This document shows, piece after piece, positions 6,701-6,990 of a DNA stretch of 6,990 nucleotides (position 1 is the first letter of the stretch; the number at the start of each line of letters is the position of its first letter). The translations under genes were made by a program, and so were the position numbers. The DNA is taken from NCBI GenBank assembly GCA_025966255.1, contig JAOPVG010000430.1:1-6990 (forward strand), read 5' to 3'. This stretch comes from Jatrophihabitans sp. (GTDB lineage Bacteria > Actinomycetota > Actinomycetes > Mycobacteriales > Jatrophihabitantaceae). Below the pieces are notes generated by a model. It was not told where the DNA came from. It did not search any database and was given only the letters and a program-made list of their open reading frames with translations.

Positions 6701-6939
6701 CGTCGAGCCAGCCTCGCGGACGCCGGCGCCAATCCCGCAAACCCGCGCACCAGGTCACGGAGTGCCTGACGGCAGGCCGGCACGTGCAACCGCCACAGGG
6801 ACGCCGGCTCGCGGTCGCGGACTGCCGCCAGGATGTCCCTACCCGCGTACCACCGCATGAGGTGCTCCCTTGGAGTGTGGTCGAGCCGCTCAGCCGAGAT
6901 TTGCTGCTGCTCAGCCAGGATCGCGAGCGGGGATCGCAC
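6697..6939 (-). CDS. Small basic soluble protein coupled to cydA, family unknown
   Basis: This reading frame ends in a TGA that shares ATGA with the cydA start, a classic coupling arrangement that supports a real gene. From the GTG at 6939 it encodes 80 residues. From the ATG at 6858 it encodes 53, and that start has a strong ribosome site at 6865-6871. The longer form is listed because its first 27 residues (for example PLAILAEQQQISAERLD) look like real protein rather than shadow-frame text, but the short form is a serious alternative. The core reads MRWYAGRDILAAVRDREP, then SLWRLHVPACRQALRDLV, and ends with an arginine-rich tail. It has no transmembrane helix, so it is not a CydX- or CydH-type subunit. 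I recognise no domain. Context suggests a link to expression or assembly of the oxidase (inference). Confidence 0.6.
   Translation of the reverse strand: MRSPLAILAEQQQISAERLDHTPREHLMRWYAGRDILAAVRDREPASLWRLHVPACRQALRDLVRGFAGLAPASARLARR
6865..6871 (-). promoter_or_regulatory. Shine-Dalgarno site AAGGGAG before the alternative start at 6858
   Basis: Read on the minus strand, AAGGGAG ends 6 bases before the ATG at 6858-6856. It is one of the two best ribosome sites in the window and favours the 53-residue form of the small protein. If so, bases 6859-6990 would be the 5' leader and promoter of the cyd operon. Confidence 0.5.
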
Positions 6940-6990
6940 TGTCTGCCCAGGCAGCGGCCAACTCGGCTACCCGCTAGTGGGAACGTCAGG

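Noticed and set aside
5612..6769. Long open frame (385 codons) on the plus strand opposite cydA
   Set aside because: Its text is dominated by R, D, Q, H and P with no motif, and it is fully opposed to a CydA with all haem ligands.
6943..6954. Small palindrome CTGCC-CA-GGCAG upstream of the cyd operon
   Set aside because: A 5-bp arm is common by chance in GC-rich DNA, and no promoter elements align with it.
6979..6984. GGGAAC at the right edge, resembling an ECF-sigma -35 element on the plus strand
   Set aside because: The window ends before any -10 element could be seen, and six bases alone are not evidence.

Overview
The window is about two thirds G+C, and its genes end most codons in G or C. 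Gene families, weak promoters, scarce Shine-Dalgarno sites and a hairpin terminator without a T-run all suggest a high-GC actinobacterium. Genus cannot be read from the sequence. No RNA genes, CRISPR array, transposase, integrase or attachment site was seen, so this looks like chromosomal metabolic DNA rather than a mobile island.

Layout: (a) 3-188, plus strand, the last 61 codons of an unrecognised gene that starts outside the window. (b) 241-270, a perfect 30-bp palindrome between two converging genes, probably a two-way terminator. (c) 277-1143, minus strand, a beta-hydroxyacid dehydrogenase of the glyoxylate/succinic-semialdehyde reductase type. (d) 1144-1340, a divergent promoter region holding a composite direct and inverted repeat. 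(e) 1341-3713, plus strand, a large FdhF/YdeP-type molybdopterin oxidoreductase, followed by (f) a two-CBS-domain protein ending at 4155. (g) 4143-6939, minus strand, a compact operon: a small basic soluble protein, then cydA, then cydB. Each minus-strand gene overlaps the next by 4 or 13 bp. The plus- and minus-strand units meet tail to tail with a 13-bp coding overlap and no intergenic space.

The theme is redox and respiration. Cytochrome bd (CydAB) oxidises quinol and reduces oxygen with high affinity in the membrane. The molybdopterin protein has no twin-arginine signal and is probably cytoplasmic; its substrate and electron partner are not encoded here. The CBS protein next to it may sense adenine nucleotides. 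The cydDC assembly transporter genes and the fdhD sulfurtransferase gene are not in the window. No clearly new defence or mobile system was found. The points most worth a second look are the small protein translationally coupled to cydA, the CydA haem-b558 pocket variant with a short Q-loop, the CydB C-terminal tail, the molybdoenzyme-CBS pairing, and the repeat element in the divergent promoter.
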